64,000 nucleotides of DNA, taken from the NCBI GenBank assembly GCA_021732085.1, contig JAKFVQ010000007.1, positions 248,001-312,000 on the forward strand. Direction: 5' to 3'. Below the pieces are notes generated by a model. It saw only the letters and a program-made list of their open reading frames with translations, ran no database searches and was not told the origin of the DNA. Source of the stretch: Candidatus Obscuribacterales bacterium (GTDB lineage Bacteria; Cyanobacteriota; Vampirovibrionia; Obscuribacterales; Obscuribacteraceae). This document shows, in pieces, positions 53,913 to 63,747 of this stretch (positions within the stretch are counted from its first letter, which is position 1; each line of letters begins with the position of its first letter). The position numbers and the translations under genes are program-made.

Positions 53913-54359
53913 ATGCATTATGCATTTGCTCATCGGCATTTGCCGGAAATGGCTTTTGATGAGCCTCATCTGATCCTCGGCGCAGCCGTTGAAGGAAGGC
54001 TTTCAGGCATCCTCAATCGCATTTGGCAAGATATGAATTCAAATGTGCCGGACGCAAATAAACGCGATGGCGAAATTGGAGTCGAGTTGAAAAAACTAGA
54101 CGATGGCGTTCTCATTCTTGTTTTAATGCCCGAACCGCAAATCCCACCGGAAGCCAAATTCGTCGCACTTTCGTTCCAAGAATCCCAAGACCCCCAAGAG
54201 ATCCTATCTAAATGCTTCGCGCTGGAACTGAGCTACGACAATGGCTACGCTTTGGGCGTCTGGTCAGCCGATCGCACACACGGCATCATCTCCCGCCAAT
54301 CAGGCGATCTCGGCGAATTCCTAAGCGCGGTCAAGGAGATAATTGCAGCGCGGCCCTAA
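53913..54359 (+). CDS. Hypothetical protein
   Basis: 148 aa from the ATG at 53913 (caaggtcacgta upstream); a GTG at 53880 is in frame. Alternating strands and helices (GEIGVELKKLDDGVLILVLM, AKFVALSFQE, GYALGVWSADRTHGII). No signal peptide, no known motif. Thirty nt or so after the LysM gene, so possibly cotranscribed. Confidence 0.55.
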   Translation: MHYAFAHRHLPEMAFDEPHLILGAAVEGRLSGILNRIWQDMNSNVPDANKRDGEIGVELKKLDDGVLILVLMPEPQIPPEAKFVALSFQESQDPQEILSKCFALELSYDNGYALGVWSADRTHGIISRQSGDLGEFLSAVKEIIAARP

Positions 54360-54443
54360 CTCCATTCCCCATTACAAAAGTGGTCACGATCACGGCGCAT
54401 ATTGTGAACTACACAAAGAATAAGTGAGGAGGTTCGGTTATCC

Positions 54444-55100
54444 ATGAGTTTGACAGGATCCAATATCTCTTTTTACGGCGAAAAACGTGGCGAACAGCGC
54501 GTCATTTTGCACAACGTAAACTGGCTTACCTACGAACAACTTCTTCAAGATCTGAGCGGTCAAAACAGTAGATTGTGCTTTGATGAAGGAACTCTGGAAA
54601 TAATGACACCGCTACCAGAGCACGAAAGAGTCAAACATGCAGTTGAGCTCATACTCGAGTTCGTCGCGGATGAATTTGAGATGAACTTGTACTGCCTTGG
54701 ATCCACAACCTTTAAACGTCGTGACGTACAAAGGGGCTTCGAAGCCGATTCATGCTTTTACATCCAAAACGAATCAAAAGTACTCGGCAAACAGGGTATT
54801 GATTTGTCGATAGACCCTCCGCCGGATTTAATCGTCGAGATCGACATCAGCCGTGATTCGTTGAGCAAATTTGCTATCTACCATTCTTTCAAAGTACCGG
54901 AAGTCTGGCTTTACGAAGGACAGTCCCTTCAAATCCACTTATTGGCTGAGCAATCCTACAGGAGAGCTTCGACCAGCAATGCTTTTCGATTCTTGAGCGA
55001 TGTCGAAATTAGTAAACTACTTGAGAAGAATCAAAACACCCCGAGTTCTGAATTCCGAAGACTCGTAAAAGCTTGGGCAAAGAAAATGCCAAGCGGCTAA
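54444..55100 (+). CDS. Uma2-family (PD-(D/E)XK-like) endonuclease
   Basis: 218 aa. The Uma2 pattern is complete: LHNVNWLTYEQLLQDL, YDEG-like FDEGTLEIMTPLPEHE, GSTTFKRRDVQRGFEADSCF, PPDLIVEIDISRDSLSKFAI, and YHSFKVPEVWLYEG. Uma2 proteins are restriction-enzyme-like and abundant in cyanobacteria; their cellular role is not settled. Monocistronic by context. Confidence 0.9.
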   Translation: MSLTGSNISFYGEKRGEQRVILHNVNWLTYEQLLQDLSGQNSRLCFDEGTLEIMTPLPEHERVKHAVELILEFVADEFEMNLYCLGSTTFKRRDVQRGFEADSCFYIQNESKVLGKQGIDLSIDPPPDLIVEIDISRDSLSKFAIYHSFKVPEVWLYEGQSLQIHLLAEQSYRRASTSNAFRFLSDVEISKLLEKNQNTPSSEFRRLVKAWAKKMPSG

Positions 55101-55233
55101 TCCCATCGTCAGAAACAGCACAGATTATCGGCAGCTCGATTGATACGGGTTATTTAAGGTCCTCAATCTGAGGATTACCCCCCGCCCCGGCGTGGCACGA
55201 TAGCCTAGGACGGCGGCATAAGCGAGGAAGCGC

Positions 55234-56721
55234 ATGAAACTCAAGACTTTGGACTGTTTAATCCTGTCTGCCACTCTTTCCATTAGCGGAGTGCTCTTTC
55301 AGGACAGCATTGCTGAAGCTGCGTCCAAAACGGCAGCGAAGGGCGCCACTAAATCAGCTAAGCCTAATCCAGCTCTGGCAGATGCGAACAGACTCTCTTT
55401 CCGCAAGCAGTTTCCGGCTGCCATAGAAAGATACAAACAAGCAATCGCCGCCGATCCCCGCAATCCTGAGTGCTTTCACTACTATGGACGAACTCTTGCG
55501 ACGATGGGACTTGAAGCTGAAGCGATCGAGCAATACAAACTGGCGCTCAAGCTAAAGCCGAATTGGCCGGAGCTGTATAACGATATAGGCGTTTCACTTG
55601 TAGTAAACGAAGACGTCGCCGAAGGCGCCAGATACATTAAACGCAGCGTGGATATGAATCCAAAGTACATCCCTGGATGGAATAATCTGGGAGCCGCACT
55701 TCAAAAATTGGGAGACTACAAAGCAGCAAGAGATGCGTTTGTAAAATCGCTAAAGCTACAGCCTACAAACCCTGTCATTCAAAAGAGATATCAGACCTGT
55801 ACGCAGAAATTGGCACAGACAAAAACGTTCGAATTTGGTCCACCAGTGTCGCCATTTTCCAAGACTGCCGTGACTCCGACAGAAAACATCGGCACAGGAG
55901 CACCACCAGAAACGACTCCGACGGCAGAGCAGAAACCGCCGGAACAAACACCGCCAGAAACAGCGACAACACCTGAGGTGAAGCCGGCAGAGACAGCAAC
56001 GGCAGCAACGACGCCAGCGACGCCTCCACCAGCAAAACCAGCACCACCGGCGCCACCAGTGAAAGCGACAACTCCAGCACCAGTAGAGAAGCCGGTCGCT
56101 GCTCCGCCCAAGCCCACCACCGTTCAGAGTCCAGTTAAAAAGCCGAGCGCGAGCACAACAGCGTCGACTCCCAAGCCTTCCAATCTGTCTTCAACACCCA
56201 AACAAACGACGCCACCTGTAGCGAAGATTACATCGCCGCCGATTTCGTCTACTAGCCCGCCAGTCTCGGGCGGCAGACCAAGTGGAGTTCGTCCGCCTGG
56301 AGCACCGGAAGGGATAAGCACGAGTCTTTCGGAAATCACCAATCCAAAACCAGTTTCAACACCAGCGGCGACAACGGTACCGTCCACGCCAGCTAGCACT
56401 GCCAGCGATACCACAAGCAGCGGTACCGCGAGCACTGCGACCGCTGGCACAGGTGAAACGACACAAAGCACGAGCACGTCAGCAGGAAGCTCGGAGACGA
56501 CTTCTGCTAGCACGCCAAGCTCTGCAACATCAGCTAGTACTCCGGCAAGTGGTAACTCCTCCCCGGTCAGCGCGCCCAGCACTAACCAAAGTGGCTCCAG
56601 TACGGCTACAGCACCAAGCACTGGAACGTCCGCCGGTTCATCCGGTAGCAGCACGACAGCCGCCCCAAGCACGCCACCAGCCAGCACTGGTGCGACAGCT
56701 TCTGATGATTCCGACGAGTAA
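55234..56721 (+). CDS. Exported TPR protein with long Pro/Thr/Ser-rich tail
   Basis: 495 aa. Signal-like N-terminus (LDCLILSATLSISGVLFQDS, then AEA). Residues 48-185 hold three to four TPRs (AIERYKQAIAADPRNPECF, AIEQYKLALKLKPNWPELY, ARDAFVKSLKLQPTNPVIQ). The remaining 290 residues are low-complexity Pro/Thr/Ala then Ser/Thr. Architecture like the gene at 3159. Such tails often span or coat the cell wall; the role is unknown. Confidence 0.8.
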   Translation: MKLKTLDCLILSATLSISGVLFQDSIAEAASKTAAKGATKSAKPNPALADANRLSFRKQFPAAIERYKQAIAADPRNPECFHYYGRTLATMGLEAEAIEQYKLALKLKPNWPELYNDIGVSLVVNEDVAEGARYIKRSVDMNPKYIPGWNNLGAALQKLGDYKAARDAFVKSLKLQPTNPVIQKRYQTCTQKLAQTKTFEFGPPVSPFSKTAVTPTENIGTGAPPETTPTAEQKPPEQTPPETATTPEVKPAETATAATTPATPPPAKPAPPAPPVKATTPAPVEKPVAAPPKPTTVQSPVKKPSASTTASTPKPSNLSSTPKQTTPPVAKITSPPISSTSPPVSGGRPSGVRPPGAPEGISTSLSEITNPKPVSTPAATTVPSTPASTASDTTSSGTASTATAGTGETTQSTSTSAGSSETTSASTPSSATSASTPASGNSSPVSAPSTNQSGSSTATAPSTGTSAGSSGSSTTAAPSTPPASTGATASDDSDE

Positions 56722-56784
56722 TAAGTAAGACAAGAAAGGAAGGTGCTCCCAATAATTCATCCACATCGTGGATCAAGTTCTGAT

Positions 56785-56810
56785 GCGCTGTTATAACGCA
56801 TCAAGGCGTC
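56785..56810 (+). terminator. Hairpin after the TPR gene
   Basis: TGATGCG and CGCATCA form a 7-bp stem around ctgttataa; no T tract follows. A second small palindrome (ATCCAC-atc-GTGGAT) lies just before. Could be processing or termination signals. Confidence 0.35.
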
Positions 56811-56847
56811 CCGTTCTTACTGGTCTGTTACTAGCAGGAGAATCAAA

Positions 56848-57528
56848 TTGAGTTGGGATATTAATGATGAGAAAGTCATACCGAAAGATTCGACACTGAA
56901 CCTATACTTTCTGCGACATGGCGAGACGGCCTACAGTCAAACCGGCGGCTTCTGTGGTTTTACCGATGCAGAGCTGACCAGTGAAGGCAAACAAATGGCG
57001 CAGCAATTTGCCGACGCCTACAAGCATATTGAATTCGAGGGCGTCTATTGTAGCTCCCTCAAGCGTTGTATTGAGACGGCACGACCGCTGGCTTCGGCTC
57101 AGGGAAAAGAAATCGAACATAGAGATGGTCTCAAAGAGATCAACTACGGAACCTGGGAAGGTCTTACTCACGATTTCGTAAAAGAACAATTTGCAGACGA
57201 CTACGAAAAGTGGATTGCCGAGCCGGGTTGGAATGCGCCGACTGGAGGTGAAACAGCGTTTCAGATTGCTGGGCGCTCGATGAATGTAATTGGCGAAATC
57301 CTCTTCACTCACCTGTCGGGAAATGTTCTTGTCGTCTCCCATAAAGCAACAATCAGGATCATTATTTGTTGCCTTCTTGGAATCGAACTAGGACGTTACC
57401 GTGACCGCGTCAGTGCTTTGGCAGGCTCCCTATCCGTAATCAAAATGGGCAAGCACGGTCCACTGCTTGAACTTTTGAACGACCGCTCCTATATGTCGCA
57501 AGACCTTCGTAGTAGGACAGGGACTTGA
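56848..57528 (+). CDS. Histidine phosphatase (phosphoglycerate mutase-like)
   Basis: 226 aa, TTG start with aggag 8 nt upstream. Phosphohistidine motif FLRHGETAYS, substrate arginine in YCSSLKRCIETA, acid in EINYGTWEG, and second His in VLVVSHKATIRI. Resembles cobC/gpmB-type phosphatases that act on small phosphorylated compounds. Followed after 33 nt by a gene of unknown function. Confidence 0.9.
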   Translation: MSWDINDEKVIPKDSTLNLYFLRHGETAYSQTGGFCGFTDAELTSEGKQMAQQFADAYKHIEFEGVYCSSLKRCIETARPLASAQGKEIEHRDGLKEINYGTWEGLTHDFVKEQFADDYEKWIAEPGWNAPTGGETAFQIAGRSMNVIGEILFTHLSGNVLVVSHKATIRIIICCLLGIELGRYRDRVSALAGSLSVIKMGKHGPLLELLNDRSYMSQDLRSRTGT

Positions 57529-57561
57529 TGTCGAAGCGTACGAGCTTCATAATGGAAAATT

Positions 57562-58107
57562 ATGATCAACGACGACGACGAGAATGAAGATGGATATGAC
57601 GAGGCACACCAGGGTTCGCCTTCACAGAAGAAGGAACCCGAGGATCCCGACGGTCCGATGAGTCTTCAACGTGAACTCGAGGTAAGCGATCTCGGGCGCG
57701 TCATGTTTTTCAAAGACAATAAAATTTTCTCTGCAGTCGGTCCAGAATTGCCGATTGTGCAATTAGACAAAGACGGTGCCTTCGTTAGTCACGCGCCTGA
57801 CCAACCTTACCGCGAGAACGTCGATGAGGAACTGACCGTTGTCCATGACAAATACGGACGGCTAATCGACCCTCTGGGAGAACTTCGTAAACTTACAGGA
57901 ATGAAGTATAACGGGCATCAACTTTACTATATTTCTGAGCGGCATCCCGAGAGCGGTCAGCACCTGGCCGCCTGGTTTGATGATCAATGGAAGGCTCACA
58001 AGCTCTACCTGGGCGAGAGTCTCCTTTCTGCGTATATGGTATTGAAGGTTCGCTACCGAATGCTAGATGGTGAACTGAGCAGTTTTCCCGAAATCAGTTC
58101 TGATTGA
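57562..58107 (+). CDS. Hypothetical acidic protein
   Basis: 181 aa. Acidic N-terminus (NDDDENEDGYDEAHQGSPSQ), then a mixed alpha/beta region (DLGRVMFFKDNKIFSAVG, VVHDKYGRLIDPLGELRKLT). RBS weak (atggaaaatt). Probably in one transcript with the histidine phosphatase. No family recognised. Confidence 0.55.
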   Translation: MINDDDENEDGYDEAHQGSPSQKKEPEDPDGPMSLQRELEVSDLGRVMFFKDNKIFSAVGPELPIVQLDKDGAFVSHAPDQPYRENVDEELTVVHDKYGRLIDPLGELRKLTGMKYNGHQLYYISERHPESGQHLAAWFDDQWKAHKLYLGESLLSAYMVLKVRYRMLDGELSSFPEISSD

Positions 58108-58177
58108 GTGCATGTCACTGTATGGTCACTGCTGCGGCGCTAAGGTAGCGATATAAGTGCAGCAGGGGGCTTTTACT

Positions 58178-58438
58178 ATGATGGGACTTGAAACTATCGC
58201 GGACTTGGCGGCAAAAGGCGGCGATCCGGAACTTGAACTTACGGCTAAACTTTTTAACGCTGCGTTTGAAAGTTCTTTTGGAATGATGTCCAAGGCATGG
58301 ACAGGCTGGAGGGACGATAAGAATTCGTCATCGGATGACGGAATGGGTTGTTTTCTAAGCCCGCTGGAATCAACTGTTAAAACGCTAAATGATGAACTTA
58401 TGAAGGGTGTAGAAGATCTCTACAAAAGCTACATTTAA
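58178..58438 (+). CDS. Small hypothetical protein
   Basis: 86 aa from ATG 58178, placed by aggggg about 9 nt upstream; a GTG at 58157 is in frame. Helical (LETIADLAAKGGDPELELTA, TVKTLNDELMKGVEDLYKSY) with a Ser/Asp loop. Convergent with the LysM gene. Function unknown. Confidence 0.55.
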   Translation: MMGLETIADLAAKGGDPELELTAKLFNAAFESSFGMMSKAWTGWRDDKNSSSDDGMGCFLSPLESTVKTLNDELMKGVEDLYKSYI

Positions 58439-58464
58439 GCGTTAACTAATCTGAGAGCCGCACT

Positions 58465-61400
58465 CTAGCTGTGCCAGAACTCTGTACACATTTCTTGCCA
58501 GTTCCGGTTGAAATGATTCCAGGCCATTTCAATTGCAATCTTCGACTGCAGTGATTTCTCCTGCACTCGTTCTGGACGCCTGCTGCCATTGGCTCGGCAA
58601 TAGACTTCAATAAAGCAATTGAAACCATAAATACGATACTGGCATACCTTTGACCAGCTACCATCGGAAACCATTTCGAGGGTGACACAAAAACCATCGC
58701 GAGAATCTACATCTCCGCGTTCGGCAATTCGCACCATTTCGTCAACGTATTCGCATTTCAGAATTGACTCATCCAGTACTGAATCGCAATCGGGGAAGAG
58801 TTCCATCATGGCAGCTTCGTCCTCTTCGCTATGCTGCATCAGTTCAGAAGGACTTATTGCTTGCTCGGCAGCGCTTTCTGCATCGCCCGAACGATTTTCA
58901 TTCACTTGCTGCTGAATATTGTTTCTGCCAGCAATGCCAACATTGTCTTCTTCGCTTGAGTGAGCGGATTGAACATCGTCCAAGGGCTCGGTTGCATGCT
59001 GCTGACTAAGCGATGACTTCTTCGAGTTTAGTTCATCGAAAGCAGCGTCATTAATTCGAGCGCCGGAAATTTCGTGTTCCAGTTCATCATGCGAAACAGC
59101 CAGTCCCTTGCCAGCCTCCGCCGGCACTACATCAGAGCGTTCTCCCATCATTTGATCGGCTGAAGGAAACTCTTGTTCGGCGAAATTTTGCCCGTTGGTG
59201 GCTTCTATTGCCTTATCCTCGGGGACCACATTGGGTACAGGTTCAAATACATTTTTCGCATTCTTCTGTGCAAAAGCGACCTCTGGCAAAGGAATATCAC
59301 CAACATGATCAACTTGCTCTGAGCTTTCAGCTTGGCTCATTGCAGCAAGAACAGCAGGATCCATATTTTCGACTTCCTGGTGCGGAACAATTGAATCAGT
59401 CAACTCTTTGGATAGCTCTTTAGCAACCAGATCGGCAGATGGTGTCTCGATTTCGCGATACTGCATTTGGTGCTCACGAGAAGCCGAATCCTCAGTGGGC
59501 TGATGGGCACCATTCCCATTCCCATTCCCGGGCTCTCCCGACTCCTCACCGGGCAGATGCCCGTCCAAATCAATAAGATCAAGCTCGACGCCGACACCGA
59601 GCGCATCTATGATTATAGGAATATCGCTCAGATCAGTTTCACAACGCATGCAGGATTGCGCCGTATAGAATGTTGTGCGCCCACATTCCCCACAGATCTT
59701 GAGAGCAGGCATGCTTATGCCGTTCTTTGATTCTATAAAAATACCGACTTTAGATGGTCTAAGACTTAGCATTCGATCTGGATTAGCATCATAGGCGCTC
59801 ATCTCATCGTTAGTAGGCATGTAGAGAATTAGTCCGCGCGTCATCTTCGAATGCGCTGTGCTTTCTTCCATCGCCAACTTATTCTTCCATGCAATCAAGC
59901 GCCAATAAGCTGCTTGCCCATAGCGCCGCAGTGCAATCGATGAAAGAGTTTCACCTAAACGAATAGTGTGGCGGATCCCTTCCATTTCAACAGGCTTCTT
60001 CACTGCGGCTGCTGGATTTAGGATCTGCTCAACGTTTGCTTTGCGTTCTTCATCATCTACAGATGCATCTTTGCCGGAGAATGAGCGTCGTGAAACCGGC
60101 TCGGAATCGTCATCATGGTTGAATAAGCTCGGACGCTTCTTATTGATACCGAGCAATCCCGCCGCTGCGCCGAGGTCTGCCCCGCCAAACAAGAATGCCA
60201 GTTCTTCCTCAGGCGTCGAAAACGGAATCTTTCCGAAATTGATGTGATTATAAGAAGTGGTGCCCTTCATAAAACTATCTACGAACTTCGGACTCGGAAT
60301 ATAAAGCTTCTGCTTTTCCTTCAAAGAGCAATATGGCTGTCCTTTATAGTTCACCACTTTTATGGTGCTCTTATTTCGCGCGTAAATTGTTTGAGCGTTC
60401 TTGTCGTTGTTGAAGTATTTCCTGGAGATGATGTGAAGTGTCTCCCCTTTCTTAACGATGTGGACGCGCTCCTCATCTTCACGCCGCTTCTTTTCTTCGC
60501 GCTCGCGTCGCTCTTTTTCTTCCTTCTCCTGAGCCTTGCGCTGCTCTTCCATCTTTTGCATTTGCGCCAGCTCTTGGGCAATTTGTTCGGCTGTCAGTCC
60601 CTTCTGTTTGATTGTGTCGGCAACTTCGTCCTGCTGTTTCTTCTGTTTGGCTGCTTCGTCCTCCAAACGTTTCTGAGTAAGTTCTGCCTCAGTTTTCGTC
60701 CCAGCGGCGGAGAGATCGCTTGTCTGCGCTTTGGCTGGAGCGGCATCGCCGTCCTGAACTAGAGCTGCAGGATTGGCATCTTTCGAACTGGCTTGAGCAT
60801 CCTTGCCCGTCTCTCTGCCAATAGCTCTTCCAAGTTCGCCGCTCATCAGTGCACTGCGCACCGTATCACTCAGCTTGCTGATATCGAGATTCGACTGCGT
60901 CTTCAGCTCCGCTTTTACTTCAAGCGTCGCACCATCTCTGGTATCGAGCTTCTGAGCGATAACATCAGCCAATTTACCGAGCTGCGAAATTGAGCCCTCA
61001 TTGATTTTGCCTAACTCCATGCGCGCCATTAAGGTCTGCACAATCGGTCCTGCATCTTTCAAATCAAACTTCATCCCTGGTATCTGCCCAATGGAACGTC
61101 CGTCAACAACAAGCTCGCCTGGCTTCATCAAGCTGCGTCCCAACATGGCGGACAGATCTGCCGAGCCAGCCAAACTGCCACCGTCCTTAAATCCTTTGAA
61201 CAGTTCGGCCAAGATTTGGCGAGTTTGATCACCTGTGGGAATCTTGTCAAATTGCTTGCCTTGCAGGAGATCGAGAACGCGCCCTGCAGCACCGAGTTCT
61301 TGCGGCCCGCCAGCGCGACCGATACCTTCATGAGGACCTTTGGCCAATTGCTCGAAGGCTTTGCTCAGATTGGCTTGCATCTTTCCATCAAGTTGGCTCA

Positions 61401-62736
61401 TGTCGAACTTGCCATCGGCAAGAGCACTTTTCAAACCAGCCAATTGCTCAGGCTTCATGCCGCCCAGAAGCTTGGCGATGTCTATATTGTCCTTGCCTAA
61501 GGCTTTACCGGATTGCATATCGCCAATGATGTCGGCAAGACGTTTTGCAAGGTCAGGATTCAACTTCAGACCGATGCCACCATGCTCCGGTTTCGGTGCA
61601 GCGGGAAAAATATCGGCCGGTCCGGGCTTACCTCTTCCATCGCCATGAGGACCACCGGCATCCTTAGTGCTGTCTTTGGATGGAACAGCATCAGGCTTTC
61701 CTGGTTGATTTTCATTTACAGCACGTTGTTGTCTTGGCGCTGCATCAAACTGTTGAGAACCACCCGTGGTACTACGCTCATTTGCCTTCGGACTTTCCGG
61801 TTTTGTTTCCGGTTTTTGATTTTCTGGACGGTTTTCCTTGCGCGCTTCAGGCTTTGCGGGTTGATTAGGATTTTCAGGATTACTATTTGCGCCGCGAGGA
61901 GTGAGACGATCGCCGCCAAGCGTACGGGTGACACCTTGCTGATCTACCGCTTTCCATGGATTGCCACCACCGCCGGCGTCTCGGCTTTGCTGCTGAACGT
62001 CGCGCCGCTCTTGCCGAGTCATCTCACTGAAATTTTTCTGTGCGGCATTCTCTGTTCGAGGAGCAGCAGCATCGCTTGTGACAGTCTTGGCTGGCTGCGC
62101 CTGCGGCACATCCCCTTTATGTATTGGAGCAAAATTCAGAGTCGCTTCATTCTGATTTGCGCGAGCCTGGCGTGCATTACTGGCCTCACCAACAGGAAGA
62201 GCCGGCCGGGCTGGATTGCCACCACCTTCGTTTTCCCGCCGTGCTTGATTGCTGTTTACGTATGTCTCGGGTCTTGCCGGATTAGGCGGTAAACCAGAAC
62301 GCTCTGCAGTTACATTTAAGGCGGGTCCCATCTTTCCATCGGAGTTGACCTGCTGCCAGCTGGCGATGCCTTTGCCATCAGCATTCATTGTTCCTTCATA
62401 GCGAGTCCCGTCAGGAGAAAGCAACATCGGTTTGCCATTCTCGTTGTACTCTTTGCCATAAATAACTTTGCCGGATTCGGTACCGAAAGTAATGTCCCGC
62501 GGGGTAACTCCATAGGTCTCACGCCCCCACTGAGCTGCGGCTGAGTGGTCCTGATCCGCATTGCCTGAAGAGCGTGGCACGATCTCCTGCAGCTTTGCCG
62601 GATCAGCTTTATCGTGAGGCTTAAGAATGTCACCGCCATCGGGCCCCCCGTCCTTCTTGGCCAAGTTCTCCTGCCGCGCTTTTTCCTCATCGAGCTGCTT
62701 ATTGCGCTCTGCAGGATCGAAACTCTCTGCTGACAT
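58465..62736 (-). CDS. Giant two-LysM protein with coiled coil and zinc ribbon
   Basis: 1,423 aa, no signal peptide; start supported by ggagttaatgt. N-terminus is polar, with an MORN-like stretch (GKEYNENGKPMLLSPDGTRY) and Gln/Asn/Pro-rich low complexity to about 390. A helical part follows (DIAKLLGGMKPEQLAGLKSA). A Lys/Glu-rich coiled coil at about 683-758 leads to LysM 1 at 758-815 (VHIVKKGETLHIISRKYF). LysM 2 is at 922-980 (HTIRLGETLSSIALRRYG). A four-Cys ribbon is near 1013-1035 (CGECGRTTFYTAQSCMRC). The acidic C-terminus ends with a small domain (WSKVCQYRIYGFNCFIEVYC). The zinc ribbon suggests a cytoplasmic place, unusual for LysM proteins. Confidence 0.78.
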   Translation of the reverse strand: MSAESFDPAERNKQLDEEKARQENLAKKDGGPDGGDILKPHDKADPAKLQEIVPRSSGNADQDHSAAAQWGRETYGVTPRDITFGTESGKVIYGKEYNENGKPMLLSPDGTRYEGTMNADGKGIASWQQVNSDGKMGPALNVTAERSGLPPNPARPETYVNSNQARRENEGGGNPARPALPVGEASNARQARANQNEATLNFAPIHKGDVPQAQPAKTVTSDAAAPRTENAAQKNFSEMTRQERRDVQQQSRDAGGGGNPWKAVDQQGVTRTLGGDRLTPRGANSNPENPNQPAKPEARKENRPENQKPETKPESPKANERSTTGGSQQFDAAPRQQRAVNENQPGKPDAVPSKDSTKDAGGPHGDGRGKPGPADIFPAAPKPEHGGIGLKLNPDLAKRLADIIGDMQSGKALGKDNIDIAKLLGGMKPEQLAGLKSALADGKFDMSQLDGKMQANLSKAFEQLAKGPHEGIGRAGGPQELGAAGRVLDLLQGKQFDKIPTGDQTRQILAELFKGFKDGGSLAGSADLSAMLGRSLMKPGELVVDGRSIGQIPGMKFDLKDAGPIVQTLMARMELGKINEGSISQLGKLADVIAQKLDTRDGATLEVKAELKTQSNLDISKLSDTVRSALMSGELGRAIGRETGKDAQASSKDANPAALVQDGDAAPAKAQTSDLSAAGTKTEAELTQKRLEDEAAKQKKQQDEVADTIKQKGLTAEQIAQELAQMQKMEEQRKAQEKEEKERREREEKKRREDEERVHIVKKGETLHIISRKYFNNDKNAQTIYARNKSTIKVVNYKGQPYCSLKEKQKLYIPSPKFVDSFMKGTTSYNHINFGKIPFSTPEEELAFLFGGADLGAAAGLLGINKKRPSLFNHDDDSEPVSRRSFSGKDASVDDEERKANVEQILNPAAAVKKPVEMEGIRHTIRLGETLSSIALRRYGQAAYWRLIAWKNKLAMEESTAHSKMTRGLILYMPTNDEMSAYDANPDRMLSLRPSKVGIFIESKNGISMPALKICGECGRTTFYTAQSCMRCETDLSDIPIIIDALGVGVELDLIDLDGHLPGEESGEPGNGNGNGAHQPTEDSASREHQMQYREIETPSADLVAKELSKELTDSIVPHQEVENMDPAVLAAMSQAESSEQVDHVGDIPLPEVAFAQKNAKNVFEPVPNVVPEDKAIEATNGQNFAEQEFPSADQMMGERSDVVPAEAGKGLAVSHDELEHEISGARINDAAFDELNSKKSSLSQQHATEPLDDVQSAHSSEEDNVGIAGRNNIQQQVNENRSGDAESAAEQAISPSELMQHSEEDEAAMMELFPDCDSVLDESILKCEYVDEMVRIAERGDVDSRDGFCVTLEMVSDGSWSKVCQYRIYGFNCFIEVYCRANGSRRPERVQEKSLQSKIAIEMAWNHFNRNWQEMCTEFWHS

Positions 62737-62954
62737 ACATTAACTCCGGCGGCAAAACTCTGCTGACTGTTATATGCCCCGTCAGGTCCACCGGTACGCG
62801 CCGGGGGGAAGCAATTATGGACTAGACGAGCTCAAGATGCATGCCAGTTATAGCTCAGGAGATTGCCGAACTCAAAAAGAATCGATTTGCCAAAGCACAG
62901 GCCTGGCTTCAAAGTTTCAAGCTTCAGGGATCCTGGGCAGAAAAAACCAGAAAG

Positions 62955-63335
62955 CTACGCCTTTTCAGCTGCGGTCAAACTTTCGGTATGATTCATATTT
63001 TCAGCGCTTGAAGGATCCGGCGCGAAGTTAGTTTCGTCAGCCACATTTGCGACAGCAGGGTCCGCCGTGTTTGATTGAACTTTATTTGCCATTGTCACTT
63101 TATCTTCATCGACAAAGCGCCCTTCATAGCGATGTTTGTTTTGAAAGCGAACGAATGCCCACATCGCCGCAACGATCGTTATAACAGTAACGCCGATGAA
63201 CGCCCAGCCTACCTGATAGCCCTCGCGCACAAGAAAGATACCTGCAGCACCAATCAGACAGGCGACAAATAGCGATGTGGGAATCAAATAAGCTTTGAGA
63301 GACTGAATAAGTTCAGCGCGTTCAATGTCATTCAT
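62955..63335 (-). CDS. Small membrane protein with two transmembrane helices
   Basis: 126 aa. Helices IPTSLFVACLIGAAGIFLV and WAFIGVTVITIVAAMWAFV are separated by a six-residue turn; the C-terminal 60 residues are polar (NHTESLTAAEKA end). No family recognised. Same strand as the LysM gene, 218 nt upstream of it. Confidence 0.6.
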   Translation of the reverse strand: MNDIERAELIQSLKAYLIPTSLFVACLIGAAGIFLVREGYQVGWAFIGVTVITIVAAMWAFVRFQNKHRYEGRFVDEDKVTMANKVQSNTADPAVANVADETNFAPDPSSAENMNHTESLTAAEKA

Positions 63336-63747
63336 TTCAAACTAACCCGATCGAAACTAGCTAGAGCACGAAAGTTACAACGAAACTCGTTCCTAGATTC
63401 TCCAACTTTTTGCCGTTGTATATATTAGCTGTGGCTTACAAGCGCTTGCGATGAACTTGCGGAATTCGAATCGGTCCATGGATTTCCATTTGCAAAGCAA
63501 CGACTGGGATTTAGACAAAAATAAAATCGCGCGCTTGACAAGCAGTAAAATCCTCTTGATATTTTTGAAATGATTGCAAAGGCGCAACTACAGAGCCTTT
63601 CAAGAGCTCACTGGAGCTTCAGAAATTCTTCCTGTTAGTAATAGAAAAGCTGACAGAATCTCGCTAATTCGCTATTCTCTTATTTCTATTGGCATCACCC
63701 GCCCATGCTTATTTTTTTCTCAGGGCGGCGTTTTCGGGGGATCAACA
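63336..63747. other. Divergent intergenic region
   Basis: About 410 nt, A+T-rich. It should serve the membrane-protein gene leftward and the zinc-ribbon gene rightward. Apart from the candidate promoter at 63535 no feature is seen. Confidence 0.45.
63535..63563 (+). promoter_or_regulatory. Candidate sigma-70-type promoter
   Basis: Perfect TTGACA (63535-63540), 17-nt spacer, then GATATT (63558-63563, four of six matches to TATAAT). It would give a leader of about 180 nt for the gene at 63748. Confidence 0.5.

Noticed and set aside
56124-56687. Long minus-strand ORF opposite the Ser/Thr-rich tail
   Set aside because: Shadow of a low-complexity coding region on the plus strand.
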